Below, piece after piece: positions 25,082 through 34,504 of a stretch of DNA of 64,000 bases. A model generated the notes under the pieces. That model ran no database searches. It was not told where the DNA came from and saw only the letters and a list, made by a program, of their open reading frames with translations. Within the stretch, counting starts at the first letter, position 1; every line of letters starts with the position of its first letter. Both the position numbers and the translations under genes were made by a program. The stretch is taken from positions 1 to 64,000 of the forward strand of contig JAGASE010000020.1 in NCBI GenBank assembly GCA_017621875.1. Reading direction: 5' to 3'. This stretch comes from Clostridia bacterium. GTDB lineage: Bacteria > Bacillota > Clostridia > UBA1381.

Positions 25082-25972
25082 ATGAATTTTACAGCTCAAG
25101 ATGTTAAAACTTTAAGAGAAATCACAAGCTGCGGTATGATGGACTGCAAAAAGGCACTCTCTGAAACCGATGGTGATATGGACAAGGCTGTTGAGTACCT
25201 AAGAGAAAAAGGTCTTGCTACTGCTGCTAAAAAGGCTGGCAGAATTGCATCAGAGGGTATCGTTAAGGTATATATGACAGATGACAAGAGCATTGCTGTT
25301 GTTCTTGAGGTAAACTCAGAAACAGACTTCGTTGCTAAAAATGACGAGTTTCAGGCATTTGTAACAGATGTTGCAAAGGTTGTTGCTGAAAAGAATCCTG
25401 CTGATGTTGAGGCTTTAAAGGCTGAAAAAATCGGTGATGCAACAGTTGAGGACACTCTTACAGCTTTAATCGCAAAGATTGGCGAAAACATGAAGATCAG
25501 AAGATTCGCACGCTTTGAGGGAAATGTTTGCTCATATACACACGGCGAGGGCAGAATCGGTGTTATCGTTAAGGCTGAAGGTGCTTTGGATGACGCTGCA
25601 TATGAGGCTGCAAGAGATGTTGCAATGCAGATTGCAGCTATCAATCCGCTGTATCTTTCAAAGGACGTAGTTCCGGAGGCAGATATTGAGCATGAAAAGC
25701 ACATTATCACAGCTCAGATTAAGGAAGATCCTAAGAATGCAAGCAAGCCGGACGCAATCATCGAGAAGATGGTTATGGGTAAGATTAATAAGTTCTTCGA
25801 GCAGAACTGTCTGCTTCAGCAGGAATTTGTTAAGGACAGCGACCAGAAGGTTGAAAAGTACCTTGCATCAAAGGGCGTTAAGCTTGTTGATTATGTTCGC
25901 TTTGAAAAGGGCGAAGGCTTAGAAAAGAAGGAAGAAAACTTCGCAGACGAAGTTGCTTCAATGATTAAATAA
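25082..25972 (+). CDS. tsf: Elongation factor Ts, 296 aa
   Basis: This is the EF-Tu guanine-nucleotide exchange factor. It has the N-terminal UBA-like domain (VKTLREITSCGMMDCKKALSE, DMDKAVEYLREKGLATAAKKAGRIASEG), the core EVNSETDFVAKNDEF and two dimerisation subdomains. The length matches the family. It lies 22 bases after rpsB with a GGGAGGAAATTACT ribosome site and is followed by a strong terminator. Confidence 0.99.
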   Translation: MNFTAQDVKTLREITSCGMMDCKKALSETDGDMDKAVEYLREKGLATAAKKAGRIASEGIVKVYMTDDKSIAVVLEVNSETDFVAKNDEFQAFVTDVAKVVAEKNPADVEALKAEKIGDATVEDTLTALIAKIGENMKIRRFARFEGNVCSYTHGEGRIGVIVKAEGALDDAAYEAARDVAMQIAAINPLYLSKDVVPEADIEHEKHIITAQIKEDPKNASKPDAIIEKMVMGKINKFFEQNCLLQQEFVKDSDQKVEKYLASKGVKLVDYVRFEKGEGLEKKEENFADEVASMIK

Positions 25973-25988
25973 GCAAAAAAATGAATTT

Positions 25989-26032
25989 AATCCCTGAAAT
26001 TAGCAGTATTTAGCCGGTTTCAGGGATTTTTA
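25989..26032 (+). terminator. Terminator of rpsB-tsf
   Basis: Stem AATCCCTGAAA/TTTCAGGGATT (11 bp) with a TTTT tail. Confidence 0.85.
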
Positions 26033-26118
26033 ATAAAAGAAAATTTTAATTCTTCTTTAAAAATCCCTGCATATATTTAGTGCGATAGAGCTAACTTATA
26101 TTCTTGGAGGTAACAGAT

Positions 26119-27039
26119 ATGGATAAGTTCATGAGAACAAAAGAAAATAACGTAATTGATAATGACTTTCAGAATGTGGCGAACAAGGTATCAATCATTA
26201 CTATTATAGGAAATGTAGTCCTTTCTGTATTCAAGCTTTTTGCGGGAATTATAGCACATTCCACAGCAATGATTGGTGATGCGGTTCATTCGGCGTCGGA
26301 TATATTCAGTACCGTTGTTGTTATGATTGGAATCAAGCTTGCACTTAAGGAGCCTGATAAGGAACATCCTTACGGACATGAACGTCTGGAATGTGTGGCG
26401 GCGGTTATTTTAGCAATAGTTCTTCTTATTACAGGTCTTGCCATTGGCGTGGAGGCATTAAAAAATATATTTAACGGCGATTACGAAAATCTGCAGGTTC
26501 CCGGAGTGTTTGCGTTGATTGCAGCAATCGTATCAATAGTCACCAAGGAAATTATGTTTTGGTATACAAAAATCCATGCGATGAAAATTGATTCCGATGC
26601 ATTAATGGCAGACGCGTGGCATCATCGTTCTGACGCGTTTTCTTCAATAGGTGCTTTAATAGGTATCGGCGGAGCACGGCTTGGATATCCTGTTTTGGAT
26701 TCGGTTGCAGGGTTAGTGATTTTTGGGTTTATTGCAAAGGCTGCCTATGATATTTTTAAGTCAGCTATAGATAAAATGGTGGATCGTTCCTGTGATGAGA
26801 AGACAGAAAAAGAAATTTATGATTGTGTTATGAAAAATGAAGATGTACTTGGAATAGATTTGCTCCAAACCCGTATTTTTGGCAATAAAATATATGTGGA
26901 TATAGAAATTTTGGCAGACGGCTCTTATACTTTGAATAAGGCACATGAGATTGCAGAAAGCGTGCATAACGATATTGAGCAAAGCTTTCCCAAGATTAAG
27001 CATATAATGGTGCATGTAAATCCAATGTCAAATCAATAA
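26119..27039 (+). CDS. Cation diffusion facilitator (CDF) family efflux protein, 306 aa
   Basis: Six membrane segments cover the first ~215 residues. The CDF metal-binding motifs are MIGDAVHSASDIFST on TM2 (HxxxD) and DAWHHRSDAFSSIG on TM5 (HxxxD), typical of Zn/Mn/Fe(II) exporters. A cytoplasmic ferredoxin-like C-terminal domain follows (LLQTRIFGNKIYVDIEI, HEIAESVHNDIEQSFPKIKHIMVHV). GGAGG at 26106-26110 sets the ATG at 26119; an upstream TTG at 26104 is unlikely. It is monocistronic with its own terminator. Metal specificity cannot be assigned. Confidence 0.95.
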   Translation: MDKFMRTKENNVIDNDFQNVANKVSIITIIGNVVLSVFKLFAGIIAHSTAMIGDAVHSASDIFSTVVVMIGIKLALKEPDKEHPYGHERLECVAAVILAIVLLITGLAIGVEALKNIFNGDYENLQVPGVFALIAAIVSIVTKEIMFWYTKIHAMKIDSDALMADAWHHRSDAFSSIGALIGIGGARLGYPVLDSVAGLVIFGFIAKAAYDIFKSAIDKMVDRSCDEKTEKEIYDCVMKNEDVLGIDLLQTRIFGNKIYVDIEILADGSYTLNKAHEIAESVHNDIEQSFPKIKHIMVHVNPMSNQ

Positions 27040-27045
27040 AGGTAA

Positions 27046-27077
27046 AAAATCAGCGGCAGTTGCTGCTGATTTTTTTG
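27046..27077 (+). terminator. Terminator after the CDF gene
   Basis: Stem AATCAGC-ggcagttgct-GCTGATT with seven T's. Confidence 0.85.
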
Positions 27078-27314
27078 TGCAATTTTTAATATAGTTTTTT
27101 GCAGTTAATTTATGTCTCTTTGACAATAGCTTTATTGCCGCTTTTACACCCATGTTAAAATCCTGCAAAGCAAGTAAATACCTTAGTTTCACCGTAAAAA
27201 TCACCACCAAAGAAGATAAAAATCACCCTTTAAAATAATGTCCAAAAATATTAAAATATAAATAGCAGAATTATGCAATTTTTATAATATTTGCACAAAA
27301 AAAGGAGGATTTTT
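27078..27314. other. AT-rich intergenic region upstream of the glycan locus
   Basis: No gene is seen. TATAAT at 27283-27288 lies 25 bases before the solute-binding-protein ATG but lacks a good -35, as expected for an activator-dependent promoter. The YesN-type regulator of the locus is a candidate activator. Confidence 0.4.
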
Positions 27315-28715
27315 ATGAAAATGAAGAAATTGTTATCGATGGTGCTTGCAGTATCAATGAGTGCCGGCCTTTTGGCAGCTTGCGGAGGTGGAGATAGCCA
27401 GACAACTGCAGACGGAAAGGTAGTCATCAGTGTAGGAAACTGGCCTGATGAGGAAGGTAATCCAAAGCTTTACGCAACGCGAATGGAATTAAAAGCGGAA
27501 TTTGAAGCAAAATATCCGGACATTGTAATTGAGCCTGATTCATGGGCATATGACCTAAGAACCTTTGCTGCGAAGGCAGAGGGCGGAACACTTCCAACGA
27601 TTTACAATACGCATGCAACCGAACTGAAAAAGATTATTGACTTGGAATATTCGGCTGATATTACTGAGCAGATGGAGAAATACGGATATTATGATACGCT
27701 TTCCGAGGAAATTGCCGGAGAGATTTCAAAGGACGGAAAGGTTTATATGATCCCAAGCTCTGCTTATAGCTTAGGTATTGTAATGAATCTCAATCTTTTT
27801 AAGGAAGCAGGTCTTATGAAAGCAGACGGAACGCCTGAGATTCCGGAAACCTTTGACGATGTACGTAAAATGGCTAAGATAATTAAAGACAAAACAGGCA
27901 AGGCGGGATTTTTGTTCCCAACGACCGAGAACGGCGGCGGCTGGAACTTTACAAACCTTGCATGGAGCTTCGGCGGCTCTTTCATGGAGGAAACCGAGAA
28001 CGGCTGGAAGGCTGACTTCACAGAAGGGGTTACAGATGCACTAAAATTTCTTCGTGACATGAAGTGGGAGGACGGTTCACTTCCTGTAGAGACTCTTATT
28101 AACAACAGCGATGCAATGAAGCTTGTAGCTACAGATCAAGCAGCAATGGCATTTGCACATCCTGACCAGATTAATATACTTACAAGCCAGTATGATATGG
28201 ATACCGATGCTATCGGATACACAAAGATGGCAGAAGGACCGGCAGGAAGAATCGCACTTATGGGCGGTAGTTACATAGCATTCTCACCTGAAGCAACGTC
28301 CGAGCAAATAGATGCTGCATTCAAGTGGCTTATATTTAAGGGCGACCTCCCGGCAACAGAGCTTACCGACGAGATTAGGGAGTCTGTTCGCAGGAGTCAG
28401 CAGGAAAAAATTGATGCGAACCGTGTTGTAGGTATCAAGGACATATCCTTGTGGTCATCAGCAAGTGAAGTTCAGGCTTACAAGGATCAGGTTATAGAAG
28501 AACTGAGAAATATTAACGAAAAGAATATAGCAACCTATAACGATAAGACCGGTCTTACATATCAGACAGAGGAAAAAATGTGTGCACAGGATCTTTACGC
28601 ATTGCTTGACAGCTGCATACAAGAGGTTCTGACAAATGAGGGTGCCGACTGTCAGGCTGTACTTGATAAGGCAGAGTCAGATTTCCAGAACAACTATTTA
28701 AACAACGAGAACTAA
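27315..28715 (+). CDS. ABC sugar transporter solute-binding lipoprotein, 466 aa
   Basis: The signal peptide carries a lipobox LLAACGGG, so the mature protein is anchored by a lipidated Cys. The remainder is a family 1 extracellular solute-binding fold (FAAKAEGGTLPTIYNTHATE, MIPSSAYSLGIVMNLNLFKEAGL, GGGWNFTNLAWSFGG). GGAGG at 27304-27308 selects the ATG at 27315 over an earlier in-frame one. Directly followed by two permease genes, it would capture oligosaccharides released by the secreted hydrolases of the locus. No ATPase gene is present; such transporters usually share an MsmK-type ATPase encoded elsewhere. Confidence 0.93.
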   Translation: MKMKKLLSMVLAVSMSAGLLAACGGGDSQTTADGKVVISVGNWPDEEGNPKLYATRMELKAEFEAKYPDIVIEPDSWAYDLRTFAAKAEGGTLPTIYNTHATELKKIIDLEYSADITEQMEKYGYYDTLSEEIAGEISKDGKVYMIPSSAYSLGIVMNLNLFKEAGLMKADGTPEIPETFDDVRKMAKIIKDKTGKAGFLFPTTENGGGWNFTNLAWSFGGSFMEETENGWKADFTEGVTDALKFLRDMKWEDGSLPVETLINNSDAMKLVATDQAAMAFAHPDQINILTSQYDMDTDAIGYTKMAEGPAGRIALMGGSYIAFSPEATSEQIDAAFKWLIFKGDLPATELTDEIRESVRRSQQEKIDANRVVGIKDISLWSSASEVQAYKDQVIEELRNINEKNIATYNDKTGLTYQTEEKMCAQDLYALLDSCIQEVLTNEGADCQAVLDKAESDFQNNYLNNEN

Positions 28716-28727
28716 GGGGGCGGCAAG

Positions 28728-29648
28728 GTGTTACAACCCGTGTCAAAAACAAAAAGAAAAAAACATAAAAGCGTTTGGCTTCCAACCAAAAGGGACATAA
28801 GTGCATGGATACTTATTTTACCGGCACTGCTGCTTATATATCTGTTTGTACTGCGGCCGCAGATAATGGGTACATACTGGAGCTTCTTTGATATGAAGGG
28901 CTACAAGGTGCAGGAGTTTGTCGGACTTGAGAATTACAAAACCGTTATATCGGACTCGATGTTTTTAAAAACCCTGTGGAATACCTTCCAATACGTACTG
29001 TGGTCGATTGTTATAGGATATTTTCTGCCTATAATTATCGCAATTCTCTTAAATGAGCTGGTACATGCACGAAATACATACAGAGTGCTTATATATTTTC
29101 CGAGCATTTTGCCGGGAGCAGGTGTTGCACTTTTGTGGTATCTGATGTTTTATCCGGATGCAGGCGGACTTCTGAATATGATTGGACAGCTTTTCGGAAT
29201 GGAGCCGTATGTGTGGCTGCAGGATTCGAGATGGACAATTATGTACATAGTAATAAGTATGACGTGGTCAGGCTGCGGTTCATCAGTAATTTACTATTTC
29301 GCAGCACTCCAGGGAGTGAGCCGAGAGCTTTACGAGGCGGCAATAATCGACGGTGCGGGCTTTATACGACGTATCCGCACCATCACGCTGCCGCATATTT
29401 CAGGTATAGCACTGCTCTTTTTGGTACGGCAGATTATCGGTGTATTCTCGGTTATGGAGCAGCCGCTGCAGATGACGGACGGCGGACCGAACGGTGCATC
29501 AACAACGCTTGGACTACTCGCGTATAAGTATGGCTTTGTAAGCATAAAGGCAGACCTTGCGATGACAGTAGGCGTAATAATGTTTATAATTTTAGCAGTA
29601 ATAACATGCTTCTATTTCTATCTTGACAAAAAGATAGAAAGACAATAG
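28728..29648 (+). CDS. ABC sugar permease, MalF/UgpA type, 306 aa
   Basis: Six membrane segments and the conserved EAA loop REL-YEAAIIDGAGFIRRIRTITLPHI are present, the docking site for the ATPase. The short N-terminal basic tail and single first segment (WILILPALLLIYLFVLRPQIMG) match lipid-sugar-family permeases imported with YesM/YesN systems. The start is GTG at 28728, preceded by AAGGGGGCGG. It forms a unit with the adjacent binding protein and second permease. Confidence 0.93.
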   Translation: MLQPVSKTKRKKHKSVWLPTKRDISAWILILPALLLIYLFVLRPQIMGTYWSFFDMKGYKVQEFVGLENYKTVISDSMFLKTLWNTFQYVLWSIVIGYFLPIIIAILLNELVHARNTYRVLIYFPSILPGAGVALLWYLMFYPDAGGLLNMIGQLFGMEPYVWLQDSRWTIMYIVISMTWSGCGSSVIYYFAALQGVSRELYEAAIIDGAGFIRRIRTITLPHISGIALLFLVRQIIGVFSVMEQPLQMTDGGPNGASTTLGLLAYKYGFVSIKADLAMTVGVIMFIILAVITCFYFYLDKKIERQ

Positions 29649-29664
29649 GCGGGAGGTGCTTTAA

Positions 29665-30546
29665 ATGAGAAATATGGATAAGGGTGCCTTAACAAATGCC
29701 GATATGAAGCAGATGAAATATAAGGTGCTATATGCATTTATATTTTTAATTATAACAATCTGCTGTATAGTGTCGTTTTTTCCTGTAGTATGGATTTTGC
29801 TTTCGGGATTTAAGGACGTAAAGGAAATGTACTCGGTACCTGCTTCGCTTTTCCCGAAGAATTTTGATATTTCAAAATTGGGCAAGGTATGGAGTGAAAT
29901 GAAGTTTTATAAGTATTATGCAAATACCTTCATTATGGCTTCGGGAAGTGTAGCTTTTGAGCTTGTGGTTTCGGGACTTGCAGGATATGTACTTTCAAGG
30001 CTTAAGCCTAAGGGAACGAAGATAATGCTTGCACTTATATTCTGGATAATGCTTTTGCCGAGTACAATGCGTACAGTGCCTCTTTATATGGAGTTTAAGA
30101 GTATGCCGATTATCGGAGTAAATCTGCTTGAAAGCTTCTGGCCGATTTGGCTTATGGCAGGTGCAAATGCATTTAACATTATATTATTCAAAAACTTTTT
30201 TGACGGTATATCTGAATCCTTGATAGAGGCTGCTTGGATAGACGGCTGTTCGGATATAAAGCTGTTTTTCAAGATTATTATACCTCTCAGTGTACCGGTG
30301 TTCATTACGGTAGCGACGCTTGGCTTTAACGGACAGCTCGGACAGTTTTTCTGGCCGTACCTGCTGATATCGGAAAAAGAGAAGACGGTACTTGGCGTAC
30401 AGCTGTTTAAGATGAAAAATTCTACATACACTATGGACTATCAGATGCTGGCGTTAATCTTCACTGTAGCACCGCAGATTATAATTTTTGCACTTTTCCA
30501 AAAATATATTGTTGGCGGTGTTAATGTAGGCGGCGTAAAGGGATAG
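29665..30546 (+). CDS. ABC sugar permease, MalG/UgpE type, 293 aa
   Basis: Six membrane segments with the EAA loop ESLIEAAWIDGCSDIKLFFKIIIPLS. The N-terminus FLIITICCIVSFFPVVWILLSGFKD is typical of the second permease in CUT1-type transporters. The start is 17 bases from the first permease stop with GGGAGGTGC upstream. It should heterodimerise with the preceding permease. Confidence 0.93.
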   Translation: MRNMDKGALTNADMKQMKYKVLYAFIFLIITICCIVSFFPVVWILLSGFKDVKEMYSVPASLFPKNFDISKLGKVWSEMKFYKYYANTFIMASGSVAFELVVSGLAGYVLSRLKPKGTKIMLALIFWIMLLPSTMRTVPLYMEFKSMPIIGVNLLESFWPIWLMAGANAFNIILFKNFFDGISESLIEAAWIDGCSDIKLFFKIIIPLSVPVFITVATLGFNGQLGQFFWPYLLISEKEKTVLGVQLFKMKNSTYTMDYQMLALIFTVAPQIIIFALFQKYIVGGVNVGGVKG

Positions 30547-30571
30547 GCTTTTAAGGAAGGAAATGGTGGTT

Positions 30572-32002
30572 ATGATAAGAGCATCAGCAATGTTTTTATC
30601 AATAGTTATTTTGCTTGGAGTTTGCGGCTGCAGAGCGTCCAAGCCTGCGGACAAGGAGACGGAAGTCATGGAGCTGACCTTTTCCTTCTGGGAGCCGGGA
30701 ATGGCACATGAGCTTGAAGACGCACTGCAAAAGGTAGCTGATGGTTATGAGGAGCTGCATCCCGATATCCACATAGAGCTTTTGCCGCAGGCGGTTGAAA
30801 CCTATCAGGACTGGATAAAGTCACGCCTTGTTTCGGACGACCTGCCTGACATACAGTCAAATCATGGAACGAATCTGACAACGCAGTATAATGCAGGTAT
30901 GATTTTGAATATTACCGATATGTTAAATTCCGAGTCACCGTATGAAAAAGGAAGGCTGTGGAAGGAGTGTTTTGATAAAAGGCATCTTAACAATAATACT
31001 GCGAAGGAATATAAATATATACCTTTTTTCGGAACATCACTGGGTGTTTATTATAATAAGACTATTTATGATGAACTGAACCTGCAGGTGCCGGATACGT
31101 GGGATGAGTTTATGGCAAACTGCGAAGCAATAGAGAACGCAGGAAAGCTTCCAATCGCTTTTATGGCACAGAAATTTGACGCGTGCTCATGGATTAAGTG
31201 GGAAATTGCAGGAGGACTTTTTGCAAGGAAGCACCTTTCAGACCCTGATATCAATATAAACGGAGACCTGTCTGTTTCAAGCTATGAGGCATATCGTGCG
31301 ACTCTTACAGGCGAGCTTGATTTTACAAAGGACGTTGAATATCAGGAGGAGTACAGGGAATATGTAAAATATCTCAGAGAGTTTTTGCAATACTGCGGCG
31401 GCTTTCCGGGCTTTGAGGAATCGGTTGCAAAGGCGATGTTTTTAAGCGGCGAGGCTGCTCACATACATACCGGCTCCTGGGACGTTCAGGGAATTATGAA
31501 AAATGAGGGAATTGATTTTGAAGTAGGAATATTTCAGTTTCCGAGATTTACCGAAGCCAATACTCCTTATGTCGGGAAGAGAATAAGCAATCTGTCGGAG
31601 CAAAGCATTGCAATTACGAAATCCGTTTATAAAGAAGAAGGTAAGCTGGAGGCTGCTGTTGACTTTCTGAGATACCTCACATCAAAAGAGGTGTATCAGC
31701 AATTTATTAATGATACTGCCCAGATTCCCGTTGTGAAGGATATTGCGTATGTGGAAGGTACAGAGGTTTTTAAGATTGACGGATATTCCCATGACGAGCT
31801 GCTGTTAAAGACTGAAGGAGACACAATAATTCATGAGATATTATCAGGAAAAGAGCCGATACTTGATGACAGGTTTTTTAAGCAAATGCAGGAAAAATTG
31901 ATAGCCGTTGCAAGCGACTATGCTCAAAAGCATAATTTGTCAGCAGAAAATGGCTATTATCTGGAAGAAACACCGAACGGAGTATTTGAAGATGAAAAAT
32001 AG
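30572..32002 (+). CDS. Second ABC solute-binding lipoprotein of the locus, 476 aa
   Basis: The N-terminal signal has lipobox LGVCGC. The body is another family 1 solute-binding protein (LTFSFWEPGMAHELEDALQKVADGYEELHPDI in pieces, FFGTSLGVYYNKTIYDELNL, GEAAHIHTGSWDVQGIM). It is clearly diverged from the 27315 protein. AAGGAAGG at 30553-30560 is too close to the ATG at 30563, favouring ATG 30572. Having two binding proteins with one permease pair suggests two ligands or chain lengths through one channel, or a sensing partner for the next-gene kinase. Its stop overlaps the kinase start by 11 bases. Confidence 0.9.
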   Translation: MIRASAMFLSIVILLGVCGCRASKPADKETEVMELTFSFWEPGMAHELEDALQKVADGYEELHPDIHIELLPQAVETYQDWIKSRLVSDDLPDIQSNHGTNLTTQYNAGMILNITDMLNSESPYEKGRLWKECFDKRHLNNNTAKEYKYIPFFGTSLGVYYNKTIYDELNLQVPDTWDEFMANCEAIENAGKLPIAFMAQKFDACSWIKWEIAGGLFARKHLSDPDININGDLSVSSYEAYRATLTGELDFTKDVEYQEEYREYVKYLREFLQYCGGFPGFEESVAKAMFLSGEAAHIHTGSWDVQGIMKNEGIDFEVGIFQFPRFTEANTPYVGKRISNLSEQSIAITKSVYKEEGKLEAAVDFLRYLTSKEVYQQFINDTAQIPVVKDIAYVEGTEVFKIDGYSHDELLLKTEGDTIIHEILSGKEPILDDRFFKQMQEKLIAVASDYAQKHNLSAENGYYLEETPNGVFEDEK

Positions 32003-33734
32003 AAAAATTACCTTCATGAAAAAAAGTCCGCTGTGGATGAAATTCTTTTCGGTAAGTCTGCTGCTTATGTTTGTGATAGTTCTTGTTATGACAATGCTCA
32101 GTATAATACAGATGCGTAATAAGGAAAACCTGATAATACAGTCAAATATATCAAACAGCATGTATTATATGGAGCTTAATGTTGAAAACTCGCTTTTAAG
32201 GTATAGTCATCAGATTGGCGGTCAGCCGATGGCGGAGGAGTTTTATCATATTAAAACAGAGGGTGGCTTGGATTACCGCAGTAATATGAGAAAAGAAATT
32301 GCAAATATCTGTAACGAATCCTCCGATATTTTTGCTGTATTTTACCGCGATAACGACGGTGAGTGCTACAGTGCGGGCGAGATTTTCTGGAGTATCAGCT
32401 CACAGATAAGCATGATTAATGAATGTAAATCGGAAAAGGAGTTTACCAAGGGAGATGGTCTGTGGCGGTATGCTCCTGCCGGAAGAAGCTACAATTCTTT
32501 GATATGGTGCAAGGATATAATCTATGTTGATGATGAATACCGTCAGATTGAGCTTGGCACTATAATGCTGTACCTTGATGCGGAGCGTTTAAGCTCAGGC
32601 TTTTTCAGCGACAATATGCAGACATATACAGCGGTTTGTGATTCCTTTGGTGTAGTAGCAATGGCACAGGACAAAGCCATTATCGGAAAGCGTCTTGACG
32701 AGGTGTTTTCTATAACTGATGATGGTGCTGCTCAAAAGGACGGTATAAGCTATCTGTTTGCAAGAGAGGACTCGGCTGTGAACGGCTGGGAAATTATATC
32801 GTACATAGAGATGGATATGACGGGAAGAAATATTGCAAAAACCATGACGAGTACACTCGTATTTGCATTTTTAGGTCTTTTGGCGGTATTTGGAGTGTCC
32901 TATGTAATGTCAAAGCGAATCGGACGTCCGATTGAAGAGCTTCTCAAATATATCCGCATAAACCGCTACGGTGAAATTACCGAAATCCCGGAGGCGGAGG
33001 AGGGCGATATAGCAAAAATCAGGCGAGCTTTTGAGGATATGAACGCAGACCTTAGAAAAAACATCGAATCAAACTACGAGATGCAGCTTAAGCTCAAGGA
33101 AATAACGATTAAGGTTTATGAAACACAGATGAATCCGCACTTTTTGTTCAATACTCTGCAAATGATTCAGATGATGAACATTTTGGACGAGAAGAAGAAT
33201 GTAACGACAATAACGAATTGTCTCGGAGCACTTTTGCGATTTAATTTGGACAGCCGTAATGAGGTGAAGCTTTCGGAGGAGCTTGAAAATGTAATCAATT
33301 ATTTGAAGATTATGGAGCTTAGGTTTAAGGGCAGCTTTAATTACAAAATAATGATTCCGCCGGAGCTTATGGACTGCTATACGGTAAAGTTTATGCTGCA
33401 GCCGCTGATTGAAAATGCTGTAAGCCATGGTTTTTTACATAAAAAGGATATATGCGAAATTGTGATAATGGGGCAGCAAATCGGCGAAGAGGTTGCTATA
33501 ATAGTAAAAGATAACGGACAAGGGATAGAGCCGGAGCATTTGGAAAAACTAAAAGAACGCTTAAGAGGTACAGGAGGTACATCAAACGGTATAGGACTCA
33601 TAAATGTGCATGAGCGGTTGCAGCTGATATACGGAGAGCAGTACGGAATTGACATTTTCAGCGAGTATACAAAAAATACGAATGTTTTAATACATATCCC
33701 CGTTTCAAAAATACCGAAAGCAGAGGAAGGATAA
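31992..33734 (+). CDS. YesM-type sensor histidine kinase, 580 aa
   Basis: The ATG at 31992 is preceded by GGAG (31979-31982); longer readings lack a site. The layout is a first membrane segment (FFSVSLLLMFVIVLVMTML), an extracytoplasmic sensor of ~250 residues, a second membrane segment (LVFAFLGLLAVFGVSYVM), a HAMP region (SKRIGRPIEELL), then the His_kinase box MNPHFLFNTLQMIQMM with His383 and an ATPase domain (LMLQPLIENAVSHGF, VKDNGQGIE, GIGLINVHERL). This is the LytS/YesM class that senses sugars and pairs with AraC-type regulators. The partner is the next gene, one base after the stop. Confidence 0.95.
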   Translation: MKNRKITFMKKSPLWMKFFSVSLLLMFVIVLVMTMLSIIQMRNKENLIIQSNISNSMYYMELNVENSLLRYSHQIGGQPMAEEFYHIKTEGGLDYRSNMRKEIANICNESSDIFAVFYRDNDGECYSAGEIFWSISSQISMINECKSEKEFTKGDGLWRYAPAGRSYNSLIWCKDIIYVDDEYRQIELGTIMLYLDAERLSSGFFSDNMQTYTAVCDSFGVVAMAQDKAIIGKRLDEVFSITDDGAAQKDGISYLFAREDSAVNGWEIISYIEMDMTGRNIAKTMTSTLVFAFLGLLAVFGVSYVMSKRIGRPIEELLKYIRINRYGEITEIPEAEEGDIAKIRRAFEDMNADLRKNIESNYEMQLKLKEITIKVYETQMNPHFLFNTLQMIQMMNILDEKKNVTTITNCLGALLRFNLDSRNEVKLSEELENVINYLKIMELRFKGSFNYKIMIPPELMDCYTVKFMLQPLIENAVSHGFLHKKDICEIVIMGQQIGEEVAIIVKDNGQGIEPEHLEKLKERLRGTGGTSNGIGLINVHERLQLIYGEQYGIDIFSEYTKNTNVLIHIPVSKIPKAEEG

Positions 33735-33735
33735 T

Positions 33736-34461
33736 ATGTACAGATTGGTAATAGTTGATGATGAGTATTACACACTTGAAGGAATGAAGCGGATTCTGGA
33801 TTGGGATAAATACAATATTTCCATTGTCGGAACAGCTACAGACGGCATATCGGGGCTTGACGTAATACGCTCAAAGGGTGCGGACATTGTTATTGTGGAC
33901 ATACGCATGCAGGAGATGGACGGACTTGAAATGATAAGCATTTTAAGAAAAGAGCAGTTTAAGGGGAAAATTATCATTTTAAGCGGATATCAAAGCTTTG
34001 AATATGCAAAGAGTGCGATAGACTTTAAGGTGGACAAATATCTCACCAAGCCTGTAAATCCAGCCGAGTTTGAGGAAAGCATTATAAAAATTATAAGAGA
34101 GCTGCAGGAGGAAAACGGCGATATAGCAGAGGGTCTTCCTGATAATTTCAGGCGTATTTTAGAGGAAATTGACCGCCATTATACAGAAAATATTCAGCTT
34201 ACAAAGCTTGCAGAACAGTTTTATTGTTCAAGTGCATATTTAAGCCGAATGTTTAAAAAATACGTCGGCATGAACTATGTTGACTATATAACCAAAAAAC
34301 GAATTGAAAAGGCTAAGGAAATGCTAAAGCGGCAGGATATGTCCATTGATGAAATTATGATTGCCGTAGGCTGGCAGGACCCAAAGCATTTCAGAGCGAT
34401 GTTTAAAAAACAAGAGGGAATATCGCCGAGTGAATTTCGGCGAAGAAACCAAAAACTATAA
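33736..34461 (+). CDS. YesN-type response regulator (REC + AraC), 241 aa
   Basis: The receiver domain (residues 1-120) has the acidic pair VDDE, the phospho-acceptor Asp55 in VIVDIRM, Ser in ILSGYQSF and the lysine in YLTKPVN. The C-terminal AraC helix-turn-helix pair (about 145-240) has LAEQFYCSSAYLSRMFKKYVG and IMIAVGWQDPKHFRAMFKKQEG with SPSEFRRR. Phosphorylated by the adjacent kinase, it likely activates transport and hydrolase genes of the locus. Confidence 0.95.
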   Translation: MYRLVIVDDEYYTLEGMKRILDWDKYNISIVGTATDGISGLDVIRSKGADIVIVDIRMQEMDGLEMISILRKEQFKGKIIILSGYQSFEYAKSAIDFKVDKYLTKPVNPAEFEESIIKIIRELQEENGDIAEGLPDNFRRILEEIDRHYTENIQLTKLAEQFYCSSAYLSRMFKKYVGMNYVDYITKKRIEKAKEMLKRQDMSIDEIMIAVGWQDPKHFRAMFKKQEGISPSEFRRRNQKL

Positions 34462-34504
34462 AACGCTATCAGCGGTTTATATAAAATTTATAAAAGGAAG
34501 GAAA

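Noticed and set aside
31908-31991. Longer histidine kinase starting inside the binding-protein gene
   Set aside because: It lies in another frame of the upstream coding sequence without a ribosome site; GGAG sits before ATG 31992.
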